DNA of 64,000 nucleotides from Hoyosella rhizosphaerae (GTDB lineage: Bacteria; Actinomycetota; Actinomycetes; Mycobacteriales; Mycobacteriaceae), in NCBI RefSeq assembly GCF_014643175.1, contig NZ_BMJH01000001.1, positions 558,001 through 622,000 of the forward strand, written 5' to 3'. The notes below the pieces were generated by a model, which was given only the letters and a program-made list of their open reading frames with translations, made no database searches and was not told where the DNA came from. The translations under genes and the position numbers were made by a program. Below are positions 36,257 through 45,952 of this stretch, one piece after another (within the stretch, counting starts at the first letter, position 1; each line of letters starts with the position of its first letter).

Positions 36257-39172
36257 TCACATAAGGCCGTGTTCAGCTGCGAATACGGCCGCCTTCGTGC
36301 GGTTTGAGGAGTCAGTTTTGTTCAGGATGCTTCGAACATGATTGGCCGCCGTATTCGCGCTGATGAACAAGTGTTCCCCGATCTCTCGGTTCGACAAACC
36401 GGCGGCGACCAGTCGCAGTACGTCGACCTCTCGTTCGGTGAGGCCATTCGGCAGTCGCGGGGATGCGACGTCGGGGAGCGGTCCGGCATCCAGATCTCGT
36501 AAGACGCCGCGATGTCCGACTTGGCGGGCGAGGGCACGCGCTTCATCAGCGAGTTGGGCGGCGGGTGGTCCTGCTGAGCCTCCATATCGGCTCCGGTGTC
36601 TGCTCCACGCGGCGAGCGTTTCGACTTGGTGAGTGACCGCGCCCATGTTTCGGTCCATTGCGAGCGCCTTCTCGAAGTGCTTATCAGCACCTGGTGTGGC
36701 GAGCACCGAATCGAGTTCGCCCAAGTAACGGTCGGCGCTACCGAACACTGCCACGAACTGACCGGCCATTAGGTTTGCACCTGAGTAATCTGCGATCAGC
36801 GGTCGTAGCACAGCGGCGGCTGTCGGGTCCTCTAACCGCACTGCGGCCTCGGACATGAAAGCAAGAACTCCACCGGCTTGTCCACCAGACAGGTAGTCGT
36901 CGATTCGGTCACATAAATGAGTGAGGAGACGGGCCGCCGGATGCCACAACTCCAGTTCTGTGTACATTGCGAGCAGCCCGGGGAGCCAATGGTCATCAAG
37001 TGTTTCCTCGCCAGTGATCAGCGAACGGATCTCCTCGAGCCCATTAGTCACGCGGCGGAGCATAAACTGCTGCACCCCCCACGACCCTGCGGTGACACCG
37101 TCAAAATCCTGGTTGAATTGGTCCAGCCACTCGACTATGTGCCTCGCAGCCGCATAGTCGCCAACCGAGTAGCGGTGGGCGTACCGGCAACACCCCGCGA
37201 CATAGCGGTAGAACGGCTGACCACGTGACAACGCCAATTCGGTTAAATCACTCTGCGCACTACTCCAGGCCGCCTGGTCACCGACGATGTAGGCGAATAC
37301 ACCGCGGAAGAACGCAGCCGGACCACGATGGTCGGCATTGCCCAGGTGAGATCCAATCGCGTGCAGCTCCACAGCGCGTGCCGGCAACTCGGGTGCCGTC
37401 TGCGGGGAAAGTCCCTGCCACAGCGTCGTCGCAAGCGCGTGCGCGATTAGATCCTGGTCGCCCAAAGCTCGGGCCCGGCGCAGCGCATCCTCGCCAAGAA
37501 CCCTTGCTCGCGCGGCGTTTCCGGTGAAGGCTGCCGCTCGGCCCATACTCGCGACGGCGCGCACGCACAGCGGATCGTCTGGATCGAGTTCGGCACTGTC
37601 TAGCGCCTCTCCGAGCATAGAAAGCGAGAGTTCCCCGCGAACGCCCGGCCGCCACGAGGCGTCCTCGTGGCCGATGGCGGCAAGCAACCTGACTCTAGGA
37701 CTCGGATCTGCAGCTAACTTTTCGTACAGACATTGGGCCGTGACGAAGTCACCGGCATGCATATGGCACCTGGCGGCCGACGACAGGAGTTCGATCCGGT
37801 TCGGACCGTGCGTTCCTCGCACACGCGCAGCCTGCTCGTACAGTTTGGCCGCCTCACCGTGGGCAACGCTCCGCTCAGCCTGCCGCGCGGCAAGGACCAG
37901 GAAATGCACTGCCTTGTCCGCGTGTCCCACCGCACGTGCCTGAAAGTAGTGGCGAGCAAGATCGGCGACAAGTGCGGGATCGTCCTCGCCGTGGCTCTGC
38001 TCGAGCGCCACGGCGACGCGGGCGTGGACCGTCGCCTTCTCAGTCGCAGACATTCGATCGAGGACAGCGTGACGTGCCAGCGCGTGGACAAATCGATATC
38101 CCGCATCATCAGCGACAAGCAGTCCGGCGCGGACGCCGAAATCAACCCCCTTCATCGCTATCTCGGTGCCAAGGCCACATGCGTGGACGAGAAGTCCTGC
38201 GTCCACCACGTCACCAGCGACCGCCGCCGCCTCAATTACGCGGGCGTGAGCGGGCTCGAACCCGGCAAGACGGCTTTCCAATGCATCCTGCACTGATTGT
38301 GGCGCTGAATCGGTAGGCAACTGGAAAGCTGAGAGTCCACCCCTTTTCGCCAGGTCATGCCAGTATTCCTGCAGGAAGAAGGGGTTCCCGCCGGTCAAGT
38401 CGCGTATCGTTGGCGCTGCGACCGAAGCCGCGCCCAGGGACACCCCAGCTTCACGGACGAGGTATGCGGCCACGTGTTCGGTACGCAGTCCGACCAGATC
38501 AATCCGATCGACACCGTCGAGCCTTTGCAGGTCGGCTAGGGCAAAAGTCATGGCATCTGACCGGTCCGGCGCCGTCGTCCGCCGGGTGGCGAGGATCAGG
38601 AGACGCTCTCCATCTGTCGATTCGACGAGGTGTGCGAGCATTGCCAAAGTTGGTTCGGGCGCCCAGTGCAGGTCTTCCACCACGAGAACTGTCGGGCGAT
38701 CTTCGGCGACAGCAAGGACGAGCTTTAGTACAGCGTCGAACAGTATTAGCCGGGAGTCACCTTCCCAGTGCGACAGCATCGGCAGGTCCGGCCACCTTCG
38801 CTTCGCGTGCGGCGTAATGCGCAGCAGCAGCGACCCAATGTCGGTGGGTACGTCGCCTAGAACCTCCGCTGACTCGTGCTCAAGAATGTGGTCGACGATC
38901 GACACGAAGGGGCGGTACGGGACATCTAAGTCGGCACGACAGGATCCCCACAGTACAGCCGCGCCATGCTGTTGAATGGGTGCTACCACCTCGGAGATAA
39001 GGCGAGTCTTTCCTACTCCAGGTTCACCACCAATAAAGATGGCGTGACGCCGGTCGTTTTGTACCGCCCGCCACACCGCGTGGAGGCGCTGGACCTCGGC
39101 CCGGCGGCCAACGAAGGCGGTGCCTTCGTTTACGGAACCGGTCGGGGCACTGAGCGGAAGTGGTTCGACCAC
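36257..39172 (-). CDS. Large LuxR-family (LAL) regulator with AAA ATPase
   Basis: A 971-residue signal-responsive regulator. The N-terminal AAA module has Walker A GEPGVGKTRL near residue 50 and a Walker B VLVVEDLHWAP; the long middle (about 320-890) is made of TPR-like helices; the C-terminal HTH reads LTEREVDVLRLVAAGLSNRE then FISANTAANHVRSIL. This MalT/LAL organisation is typical of activators of catabolic or secondary-metabolism operons. It diverges from the cupin/FAD-oxidase pair starting at 39377, its probable target. Confidence 0.9.
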   Translation of the reverse strand: MVEPLPLSAPTGSVNEGTAFVGRRAEVQRLHAVWRAVQNDRRHAIFIGGEPGVGKTRLISEVVAPIQQHGAAVLWGSCRADLDVPYRPFVSIVDHILEHESAEVLGDVPTDIGSLLLRITPHAKRRWPDLPMLSHWEGDSRLILFDAVLKLVLAVAEDRPTVLVVEDLHWAPEPTLAMLAHLVESTDGERLLILATRRTTAPDRSDAMTFALADLQRLDGVDRIDLVGLRTEHVAAYLVREAGVSLGAASVAAPTIRDLTGGNPFFLQEYWHDLAKRGGLSAFQLPTDSAPQSVQDALESRLAGFEPAHARVIEAAAVAGDVVDAGLLVHACGLGTEIAMKGVDFGVRAGLLVADDAGYRFVHALARHAVLDRMSATEKATVHARVAVALEQSHGEDDPALVADLARHYFQARAVGHADKAVHFLVLAARQAERSVAHGEAAKLYEQAARVRGTHGPNRIELLSSAARCHMHAGDFVTAQCLYEKLAADPSPRVRLLAAIGHEDASWRPGVRGELSLSMLGEALDSAELDPDDPLCVRAVASMGRAAAFTGNAARARVLGEDALRRARALGDQDLIAHALATTLWQGLSPQTAPELPARAVELHAIGSHLGNADHRGPAAFFRGVFAYIVGDQAAWSSAQSDLTELALSRGQPFYRYVAGCCRYAHRYSVGDYAAARHIVEWLDQFNQDFDGVTAGSWGVQQFMLRRVTNGLEEIRSLITGEETLDDHWLPGLLAMYTELELWHPAARLLTHLCDRIDDYLSGGQAGGVLAFMSEAAVRLEDPTAAAVLRPLIADYSGANLMAGQFVAVFGSADRYLGELDSVLATPGADKHFEKALAMDRNMGAVTHQVETLAAWSRHRSRYGGSAGPPAAQLADEARALARQVGHRGVLRDLDAGPLPDVASPRLPNGLTEREVDVLRLVAAGLSNREIGEHLFISANTAANHVRSILNKTDSSNRTKAAVFAAEHGLM

Positions 39173-39376
39173 CTATCGACCATATACCCATATCGACTGC
39201 GCAGGGGTACGACGTTTCATGTAAGAACTGCTAGGCAATCAATCAGCCGCGCTAGTCAGATCTGACCATGTCGGCCGCAGCCGATCAAGTTAATTCAGGT
39301 CATGTGCGTATGGCCTCCTCTCCGTAACGTCAGTAGAAGCGACAAATCGCAAATCAACAGCGCTGAGGAGCACACC

Positions 39377-39739
39377 ATGGCAACACCAATCGCAGACATG
39401 CCCATCGAAGTCGCGCAGGGTTACCTCGAAACCCGGTACCTCGAACTGGGTGACATGGCTATCCGTTACGCCAGCATTCCAGCCGGCACTGATTTCGGTC
39501 CGGTTCTGAAGGGGCTTCCACACGACCGGTGCCCTAGCCCGCATTGGGGGATCGTAATGGAGGGGTCTCTCCGACTTGAACACGCGGACGGGACATTCGA
39601 GACAGCCAGCGCGGGGGAGGTGTACCACTGGCCTGCTGGGCATACTGCTACGTCTTTAAATGGCGCTGTCTTCATCGAAGTCGGCCCAGTCGCCCCGATG
39701 CGGGAATTCCACGAACATGCATTGCGCCTTTTTAGCTGA
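39377..39739 (+). CDS. Cupin-domain protein
   Basis: A 120-residue single cupin: ASIPAGTDFGPVLKGLPHDRC, PHWGIVMEGSLRLEHADGT and GEVYHWPAGHTATSLNG, with the two cupin motifs' His/Glu positions mostly preserved. GAGGAGCACACC precedes the ATG at 39377; the longer frame from 39302 is unlikely. It is followed 61 bp later by an FAD oxidoreductase and probably cotranscribed under the divergent LAL regulator. Function unclear. Confidence 0.8.
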   Translation: MATPIADMPIEVAQGYLETRYLELGDMAIRYASIPAGTDFGPVLKGLPHDRCPSPHWGIVMEGSLRLEHADGTFETASAGEVYHWPAGHTATSLNGAVFIEVGPVAPMREFHEHALRLFS

Positions 39740-39800
39740 CCACACGGTCGACCCTCAGGTACATCGAGCAACCCACTCAGAACTAGCGCACGGAGCAACC

Positions 39801-41174
39801 ATGAACGGCACACCGGCACTCACCATTTTAGAAGGTACGCGTGGCGCAGTAATCACCCAGCATTCCCCGGAGTACGACCAGGCACGATCGGTCTACAACG
39901 GAATGATCGACCGACGCCCGCTCGCCATCGTTCAGGCCGTCGATGTTGATGATGTACGTACTACCATCGCCGCTGCTACCGAAGGCGGATTTGATCTTGC
40001 CATCCGGGATGGGGCACATAGTGTTCCTGGGTTCGGGACGGTCGACGACGGCATAGTCTTGGACCTCAGCACGATGAAGGGGATCCGAATCGACCCCGAG
40101 AAGCGAATCGCTCGTGTGCAGGGCGGCTGCACATGGGGCGACTTCGACCGTGCTGCGCACAGTTTCGGCCTTGCCACTACGGGCGGAATCATCTCGACCA
40201 CCGGCGTTGCGGGGCTCACGCTCGGGGGCGGCATTGGCTACCTGTCCCGCGCCCATGGACTGTCCATCGACAACCTCCGGTCGGCGGAGGTGGTCCTCGC
40301 CGACGGCAGCTTCGTGACCGCGAACGAAGCAGAACATCCCGATTTGTTTTGGGCGCTGCGTGGCGGCGGCGGAAACTTCGGGGTGGTCACCGAGCTCGAG
40401 TTCGACCTCCATCCCGTGGGTACGATCTACGGGGGTCCGATGTTCTTCGAACTCGATGCGGGCGAGGAACTGTTCGCGACCTATCGCGAATGGATCGCGG
40501 CGGCCCCACGTGCTATGGGGGCGTTCCCCGGGTTTCAGATCGCGCCGCCGCTGCCTTTCATCCCTGCAGATCGGGTAGGAGAGCCATTCTTGCTGGTGGT
40601 GTCCTGCTTCAATGGAAGCGATGGCGAAGCAGAGGGGCTGCTTCAAGAATTGCGGGCGGTCGGCCAGCCCGTGGCCGAGCACATCGGAAGGATGCCATAC
40701 CCGGCACTCAATAGCGCGTTCGACGGCTTACTTCCAGCAGGTCTACAGCACTACTGGAAGGCCGCCTTCCTGTCAGAGCTGACCGATGAGGCCATCGCGG
40801 TCCACCTCCAATATGGTCCAAAACTCCCGGCCATGGAGTCCACCATGCATTTGTATCCGATAGACGGTGCCGTTCAAGACATCGCGGCTGACGCGACGGC
40901 GTTCGCCTACCGCGACGCCAACTTCGCCCCGGTGATCGCCGGTATGTGGCCCGATCCCGCCGACAATAACGCCAACATCAAGTGGGTGCGCGACTACCAC
41001 GCAGCGCTCGAACCCCACACTAGCAACGGCGGCTACATCAACTTCATGGCAGAAGACGATCAGAGCCGCATACGGGCCAACTACGGTCCCAATTACGACC
41101 GGTTGGTTGGCGTCAAGAAGACTTACGACCCGGGTAACGTCTTTCACCTCAACCAAAACATCGTTCCGATTTAG
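39801..41174 (+). CDS. BBE-like FAD-linked oxidase
   Basis: A 457-residue flavoprotein of the PCMH/berberine-bridge type: an FAD-binding N domain with RDGAHSVPGFGTVDDGIVLD (His for covalent FAD attachment), STTGVAGLTLGGGIGYLSR and RGGGGNFGVVTELEF, and a C-terminal BBE motif DPGNVFHLNQNI. Such enzymes oxidise alcohols, sugars or alkaloid-like substrates using oxygen. The ATG at 39801 follows CGGAG; upstream frame is non-homologous. No signal peptide is visible, so it is probably cytoplasmic. A hairpin terminator follows. Confidence 0.88.
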   Translation: MNGTPALTILEGTRGAVITQHSPEYDQARSVYNGMIDRRPLAIVQAVDVDDVRTTIAAATEGGFDLAIRDGAHSVPGFGTVDDGIVLDLSTMKGIRIDPEKRIARVQGGCTWGDFDRAAHSFGLATTGGIISTTGVAGLTLGGGIGYLSRAHGLSIDNLRSAEVVLADGSFVTANEAEHPDLFWALRGGGGNFGVVTELEFDLHPVGTIYGGPMFFELDAGEELFATYREWIAAAPRAMGAFPGFQIAPPLPFIPADRVGEPFLLVVSCFNGSDGEAEGLLQELRAVGQPVAEHIGRMPYPALNSAFDGLLPAGLQHYWKAAFLSELTDEAIAVHLQYGPKLPAMESTMHLYPIDGAVQDIAADATAFAYRDANFAPVIAGMWPDPADNNANIKWVRDYHAALEPHTSNGGYINFMAEDDQSRIRANYGPNYDRLVGVKKTYDPGNVFHLNQNIVPI

Positions 41175-41228
41175 GTCTAGCACCTGGTTTGTTGCAAGTA
41201 CCGGGGGAGCTTTAAGTACCCAGGGTTT

Positions 41229-41262
41229 CTATAGAGGGCCGGAAATCGGTGGTCCTCTATAG
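41229..41262 (+). terminator. Hairpin terminator after FAD oxidase
   Basis: CTATAGAGGGCC (41229-41240) pairs with GGTCCTCTATAG (41251-41262); 12-bp stem with one G-U pair and a 10-nt loop, about 55 bp after the stop. Confidence 0.7.
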
Positions 41263-41954
41263 GGCCGCCGAGTCAGAATAATGTTTCGATCATCGCCTCG
41301 AACCGTGTCCGAGCGTCGTCAAGCGACTAATCAATAGTCTGATCGACTTGTTTGATTCGCGCGGCAACGGGTTCGAAGTACGCTCGCCAAACGACGTCAA
41401 CAAGTACTGCACCTTGCAGGTGTCGTCGCTTACGCCGACTGGAGAATTTTGGTTGAGGTCGCTGCTGGGGCCGTCGGTGGCCAAGTAATTTGGTTGGTTT
41501 GTGCTCCAGGTTTCAATGACGGTATCGGGGGCCAACGAAGTTTGTAACCAGTTGTGTTCGGCCAACCGTCGGCGAAGTATTTAGAGGAGTGCGTTACTCT
41601 TACCATTACTTAACATAATGTAGATTATCGGCTATATAAACAGGCGGGCTCAGCAGCAGCAAGTTAACCAATGTGCGCAACATCTTTTGCGTGCGTCGTT
41701 GACGATTTGCGCCTGCACCTACCATGCACCGTAACCCCTTAGCCCTATAGCGCCTGTGCCCAGCATTTGGCTTTTGGCCTTTGGCTAAGCGCGCCAAGAA
41801 CGTAGATGTCCGCAAATCTCATGGAAACGGCTTTTTGTCCGCCCGGATCTCTGTGTCAGCCTTTGTAATGCCATTGACGTAATTTCAGGAACTCCCAACC
41901 CCAGGTTGCCGTCTGCGATTTCATAAACGGCCCTACGGCGGGTCCTGGTCAATA
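41263..41954. other. Intergenic region without recognisable gene
   Basis: About 700 bp with locally higher AT around 41590-41640. Short frames exist on the minus strand (69 and 91 codons) but show no family features or ribosome binding sites. I see no RNA gene. Confidence 0.5.
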
Positions 41955-42040
41955 CGTCACTGTGACGTTTGCACTACGTGTGCTTGTACGCAAAGATCCT
42001 GTATTTCACCCCATATCGGGTCGAAATGCAGGATCCATTC
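41955..42040 (+). repeat. Structured 86-87-bp repeat, copy A
   Basis: Starts with the 13-bp palindrome CGTCACTGTGACG and ends with an inverted repeat: GATCCTGTATTTC (41995-42007) against GAAATGCAGGATC (42023-42035), 12 of 13 paired. About 80% identical to 42293-42379 in direct orientation. Confidence 0.85.
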
Positions 42041-42292
42041 ACGACAAGTTTCGGCTCCTCACGCGAAAGGCATCGAGCCTGCACGTCGCGGCATGCAGAA
42101 ACTCATCCAGCCCGTGAGCCAAGGCGGCGGCGACACGAACATCGGCAGATCACTGGAACCTAGCCGTGGAATCTCGGTGACTACCCAGCTGTCGCAGGTT
42201 CGCCAGATCGACATCGACCGCCTTAGGTTCAAACTCTGCACAGTCGGCAATCGGTCCGTCACTCCCCAATTGCCATCTACGGTCAGCAGTTC

Positions 42293-42379
42293 CGTCACTG
42301 TGACGCTTGGACCACGTGTGGTGGGTACACAAAGATCCTGCATTTGGAACCTATTTGGGTCGAAATGCAGGATCCATTC
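42293..42379 (+). repeat. Structured 86-87-bp repeat, copy B
   Basis: Same order of elements as copy A: palindrome CGTCACTGTGACG (42293-42305), an ACCAC-gt-GTGGT dyad, then GATCCTGCATTT (42334-42345) pairing perfectly with AAATGCAGGATC (42363-42374). It ends 40 bp before the GTG of the AlkZ-like gene, so it occupies that gene's promoter. Confidence 0.85.
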
Positions 42380-42419
42380 AAAACAATAAAATGTCAGTCC
42401 TGCCCCGTAGGCTGCAGGC

Positions 42420-43586
42420 GTGCCAGAACTTGTTCTCACTTCAGATGAGGCTCGCCGAATCGCCCTACATTCACAAGGTTTGATTGGGTCCAAACCGGGC
42501 AGTCCGCTAGCGGTATTGAAGCGACTCGGCGCGGTGCAACTCGATACTATCTCCGTGTTGGCCCGATCACACGAATTGGTACCGTACGCCCGACTCGGCG
42601 CTGTAGGGCGAGACTCAGTGGAGGCCGCATATTGGCAACAAGGCCAATCATTTGAGTACTGGTCACACGCTGCGTGCGTACTGCCCATCAGCGCATGGCC
42701 GCAGTACGCGTTTCGCCGTCGAGCTTTTGCCAAACGTGGCCATCGTTCGCGAGATTGTGCACAACTCGACCGCTCCTGCGCAGAGGTATTGGCCCAGTTG
42801 TGCGATGAAGGTCCGCGTACGGCAACCGAACTGGGTGGGGCGAAGAATGGCGGCGATTGGTGGGACTGGTCCGATTCAAAGATTGCGATCGAGTGGTTGC
42901 TGAATATTGGTGTCGTGGTCTGCACTGAACGGCGGGGCTGGAAGCGAGTGTATGACCTCGCAGAACGCGCAATACCTGCCGAAATTCACGCCGTCGACAT
43001 GGATGACCAGAGTTGCCTTCGGGAGCTAACTGAGCAGGCCGGTTCGGCACTTGGTGTGGCCACAGTAAAGGACCTCGCGGATTATCAACGACTGACGATG
43101 GCGCAGATCCGCTCGGTGCTACCTGAAACTGGGCTGGTTGAGGTTTCGGTGGCGGGCTGGGGCAAGGACGGCGGCGATGCAGCGGCTTGGGCTAGCCCCT
43201 CAGCGCTTCGCAATCAACCGCGAGGCCGACACCGCACCACCTTACTGTCACCCTTCGACAGTCTCGTTTGGGACCGAGCACGCACCGAACGGATCTTCGG
43301 TTTCACCCACCGGCTTGAGGCCTATGTTCCTAAAGATAAACGGGTACATGGCTATTTCGCAATGCCGCTGCTGTCGCGCGGGCGACTGGTGGGTAGGGTC
43401 GATCCAGCGCGCGAAGGTGACACCCTAGTAGCCCGTCAGATTTCGCTCACGGGCGCAAGCCACGTACCGGCGGCGGCGAAGGCGTTGCGTGAAGCAGCGG
43501 ATTGGGTCGGCTGTTCAAACGTGCGGGCCGAGCGCGTGCTACCTGAGGCACTCTCGGGACCGCTTGCCGCGGCGCTCACAAACTGA
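42420..43586 (+). CDS. AlkZ/YcaQ-like winged-helix DNA glycosylase homologue
   Basis: A 388-residue HTH_42 protein. Near the N terminus AVLKRLGAVQLDTISVLARSHE carries the catalytic QxD motif (Gln40, Asp42) of AlkZ/YcaQ glycosylases, which excise alkylated or crosslinked bases. Three winged-helix units and a C-terminal beta-barrel (GYFAMPLLSRGRLVGRVD) follow. Actinobacterial homologues are either resistance enzymes for DNA-alkylating natural products or general YcaQ repair proteins. The GTG start gives the full domain. The upstream region is occupied by two structured repeats. Confidence 0.85.
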   Translation: MPELVLTSDEARRIALHSQGLIGSKPGSPLAVLKRLGAVQLDTISVLARSHELVPYARLGAVGRDSVEAAYWQQGQSFEYWSHAACVLPISAWPQYAFRRRAFAKRGHRSRDCAQLDRSCAEVLAQLCDEGPRTATELGGAKNGGDWWDWSDSKIAIEWLLNIGVVVCTERRGWKRVYDLAERAIPAEIHAVDMDDQSCLRELTEQAGSALGVATVKDLADYQRLTMAQIRSVLPETGLVEVSVAGWGKDGGDAAAWASPSALRNQPRGRHRTTLLSPFDSLVWDRARTERIFGFTHRLEAYVPKDKRVHGYFAMPLLSRGRLVGRVDPAREGDTLVARQISLTGASHVPAAAKALREAADWVGCSNVRAERVLPEALSGPLAAALTN

Positions 43587-43643
43587 ACGATAAGAAGGTG
43601 AGGAAACCACAAACTCTGAGCTTTGGGCAGGTAAATTTATTGT

Positions 43644-45059
43644 ATGTCCGGTAGGTGGTTGACCCCGTTCGACTCGATGTTTCTTCACATGGAAACGCCG
43701 GACTCGATGATGCACGTGGGTGGCCTTTTCCAGTTTGATGTCACCACCGGGACAGCCGCCGACATGAGTGTTCGAATCCGCGACGAACTGCTCGAATTAA
43801 CATCAGCCGAGCCGCCGTGGAACATGAAACTGCTGACACCCGGCTTCCTCCGCAACCCGGCCCAGCGCTGGGTGACAGACAAAAAATTTGACCCGATGAA
43901 CCATATTCACCGGTCTGCCCTACCCAGCCCCGGCGGGGAACGCGAGTTGGGTGTACTTGTATCACGCCTGCATTCACGCCCCATCGACTTTCGGAAACCA
44001 CCGTGGGAGTGCTACATCATCGAGGGCCTCGAAGGTGGCAAACTCGCGATGTACGCCAAAGTCCACCATTCACTCATTGACGGCTACACGGCTGTCAAAA
44101 TGCTCATTCGTTCCTTGTCGACCGATCCGAACGATACGGATCACCCACTGTTTTTCCAGGTTCCGCAACCTAAGCGCAGACCGCGAAGCTCGAATGAAGT
44201 TGAGGCTGATCAAGGTTCGTTTGTTCAGGCGGCGGCTGGTCACCTCACATCCGCACGGGACATGAGAAAAGCTTTTACTCGGCTCACCCGTACGTTTTTC
44301 AATAAAGAAGACCCACTCATTACGCTGCTGCAGGCACCAAAAAGCATCCTCAACGGAAGGATCGGACGGAATCGTCGGTTTTCCACGCAGCAATACGAAA
44401 TTCCGCGTTTACGGAAAATCGCGGCAGCGTCAGGCGGCACCCTAAATGACGTCGTGCTCGCTGTTTGCGGCGGCGGTTTGCGGTCATACCTGCTCAACCT
44501 CAATGCACTGCCGAAGAAGCCGCTCATCGCCTTTGTGCCCGTAAACATTCGCCCAAAAGACGACCCAGGCGGCGGCAACCTAGTAGGTGGAATGCTGGCG
44601 TCCCTCGGCACCCACATTGAAGACCCGGTGCGCCGGATGGAAGCCATCATCGCATCCACTGGTGCGGCAAAAGCACAGATGGAAAATATGACCCGCGCGG
44701 CGATTGTCGCCTACACCGCCTATGTGGGGTCACCGCTAGTTGGGCAAACCGGCCTTGCCCAGGTCGGGCTCAGCAAGATCGTGCCGCCGAGCTTCAACGT
44801 CGTTATTTCGAATGTTCCTGGACCAACAAAGCCTATGTACTTTCGAGGATGCCGCATGACTGACGCATACCCTGTGTCATTCCTCATGCACGGCGGCCCG
44901 CTCAACATCACCTGTGAAAGCTACGTCGACACGTTGAACTTCGGATTCGTAGGGTGTCGTGACACGTTGCCACACATGCAAAGGCTCGCGCTTGCGTGCG
45001 GAGATGCGCTTGCAGAACTCGAGAAGTACTACGGCGTTGGCAGTGATTACCAGCGCTGA
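43644..45059 (+). CDS. Wax ester synthase / diacylglycerol acyltransferase (WS/DGAT)
   Basis: A 471-residue WS/DGAT enzyme that would esterify acyl-CoA to fatty alcohols or diacylglycerol for storage lipid. The active site HHSLIDG is at residues 141-147, and the C-terminal part has the FNVVISNVPGP segment. The N-terminal PFDSMFLHMETPDSMMHVGG is typical. It is probably peripheral at the membrane or lipid-body surface. A fatty acyl-CoA reductase that could supply alcohol is in the window at 53018. The gene is alone, with weak ribosome binding site GGCAGG. Confidence 0.93.
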   Translation: MSGRWLTPFDSMFLHMETPDSMMHVGGLFQFDVTTGTAADMSVRIRDELLELTSAEPPWNMKLLTPGFLRNPAQRWVTDKKFDPMNHIHRSALPSPGGERELGVLVSRLHSRPIDFRKPPWECYIIEGLEGGKLAMYAKVHHSLIDGYTAVKMLIRSLSTDPNDTDHPLFFQVPQPKRRPRSSNEVEADQGSFVQAAAGHLTSARDMRKAFTRLTRTFFNKEDPLITLLQAPKSILNGRIGRNRRFSTQQYEIPRLRKIAAASGGTLNDVVLAVCGGGLRSYLLNLNALPKKPLIAFVPVNIRPKDDPGGGNLVGGMLASLGTHIEDPVRRMEAIIASTGAAKAQMENMTRAAIVAYTAYVGSPLVGQTGLAQVGLSKIVPPSFNVVISNVPGPTKPMYFRGCRMTDAYPVSFLMHGGPLNITCESYVDTLNFGFVGCRDTLPHMQRLALACGDALAELEKYYGVGSDYQR

Positions 45060-45080
45060 TAGAACAAACTCCCCTGCGAC

Positions 45081-45815
45081 TTATAGCACCGAAATCCCTC
45101 GAATCACGACTGCGAGTGCGCCCACCGCGGCAAGCACCAGAGCGAGTCGGCGGACAGTCGTTCCGTTTACATGTGCCGCAATCTTGGCGCCCAGCAACAA
45201 ACCAAGCGTGGCGAGGCCGACGATGCCCGCCAGGACTGGGATGCTTGCCACGGGACCGAAGTCGACACCGGAGATGGCTTTCACTGTCACCGATATTGCC
45301 CCTAGGGCAGCAAATGCCGGTTGCATAGTTGCTACGAAAGCCTTCGGTTCCCAACGGGCCAATCGGGCATAAATCACAAAGGCTGGAGATGCGACTCCCG
45401 CGGCGGTGTTCAAGAACCCTGCGACTACCCCAGTTACGGCGAGGACAATACGACCATCGCGATGCGGGAGCCTGGGCATCGCGACACTTAGAGCCAGAGC
45501 GCATAAGACCACAACTCCGATCCCGATCTGCAACCACGCGGGCGGTAACACGAGAATCAGTGCGGATGCGGCAATCGACCCAAGGATTGTGGTCGGCATG
45601 AATCGACCAAAACGAGACCAATCGACTTGTTTGCGAACTGACAGGAAGAGGACAAACCCTGCGACGCACGCCGCGACGTTGGCAACCACCACCCCTTGGC
45701 TCGGTCCCAATGCCACGACCAGTATTGGTGCGACAATGAGTCCTACCCCAGTCCCCGCGACTCGTTGCAGCACGGAGCCAATAAAGACGGCGAACCCTCC
45801 AAGCACCCATAACAT
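45081..45815 (-). CDS. TSUP family (TauE/SafE) membrane transporter
   Basis: A 244-residue membrane protein with about eight helices and an internal repeat of the TSUP fold: GGFAVFIGSVLQRVAGTGVG and VVAGFLNTAAGVASPAFVIYARL. These are putative sulfite, sulfonate or organosulfur exporters/importers. The ATG at 45815 (MLWVLGGF) starts at the first helix. It converges with the WS/DGAT gene with a 21-bp gap. Confidence 0.88.
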   Translation of the reverse strand: MLWVLGGFAVFIGSVLQRVAGTGVGLIVAPILVVALGPSQGVVVANVAACVAGFVLFLSVRKQVDWSRFGRFMPTTILGSIAASALILVLPPAWLQIGIGVVVLCALALSVAMPRLPHRDGRIVLAVTGVVAGFLNTAAGVASPAFVIYARLARWEPKAFVATMQPAFAALGAISVTVKAISGVDFGPVASIPVLAGIVGLATLGLLLGAKIAAHVNGTTVRRLALVLAAVGALAVVIRGISVL

Positions 45816-45952
45816 CTGAGCTCGACCCCCATTGTTGATGCGTGGGTGTTGCACCACGCATCAATGCTTTGTCAGATGTGTGGCGCTTTGCGCCACGCTG
45901 GCCGAAACTGTTCGACGCGCTTCTGCCTACTGACAGACCGTAGGTGGCTCCG

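Noticed and set aside
38240-38270. tRNA-like T-loop sequence (GGGCTCGAACCCGGC)
   Set aside because: It lies inside the LAL regulator frame and the rest of a tRNA cloverleaf is absent; no tRNA or rRNA was seen anywhere in the window.
39828-40682. A 284-codon minus-strand frame opposite the FAD oxidase
   Set aside because: It is antisense to an intact, well-conserved flavoprotein and has no recognisable domain.
42059-42925. A 288-codon minus-strand frame over the repeats and the AlkZ-like gene
   Set aside because: It runs antisense to a conserved glycosylase homologue and has low-complexity, non-protein-like composition.
44908-45864. A 318-codon minus-strand frame across the WS/DGAT 3' end and the TSUP gene
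   Set aside because: The TSUP frame (45081-45815) has clear membrane helices and family motifs; this one is an Arg/Cys-rich shadow.
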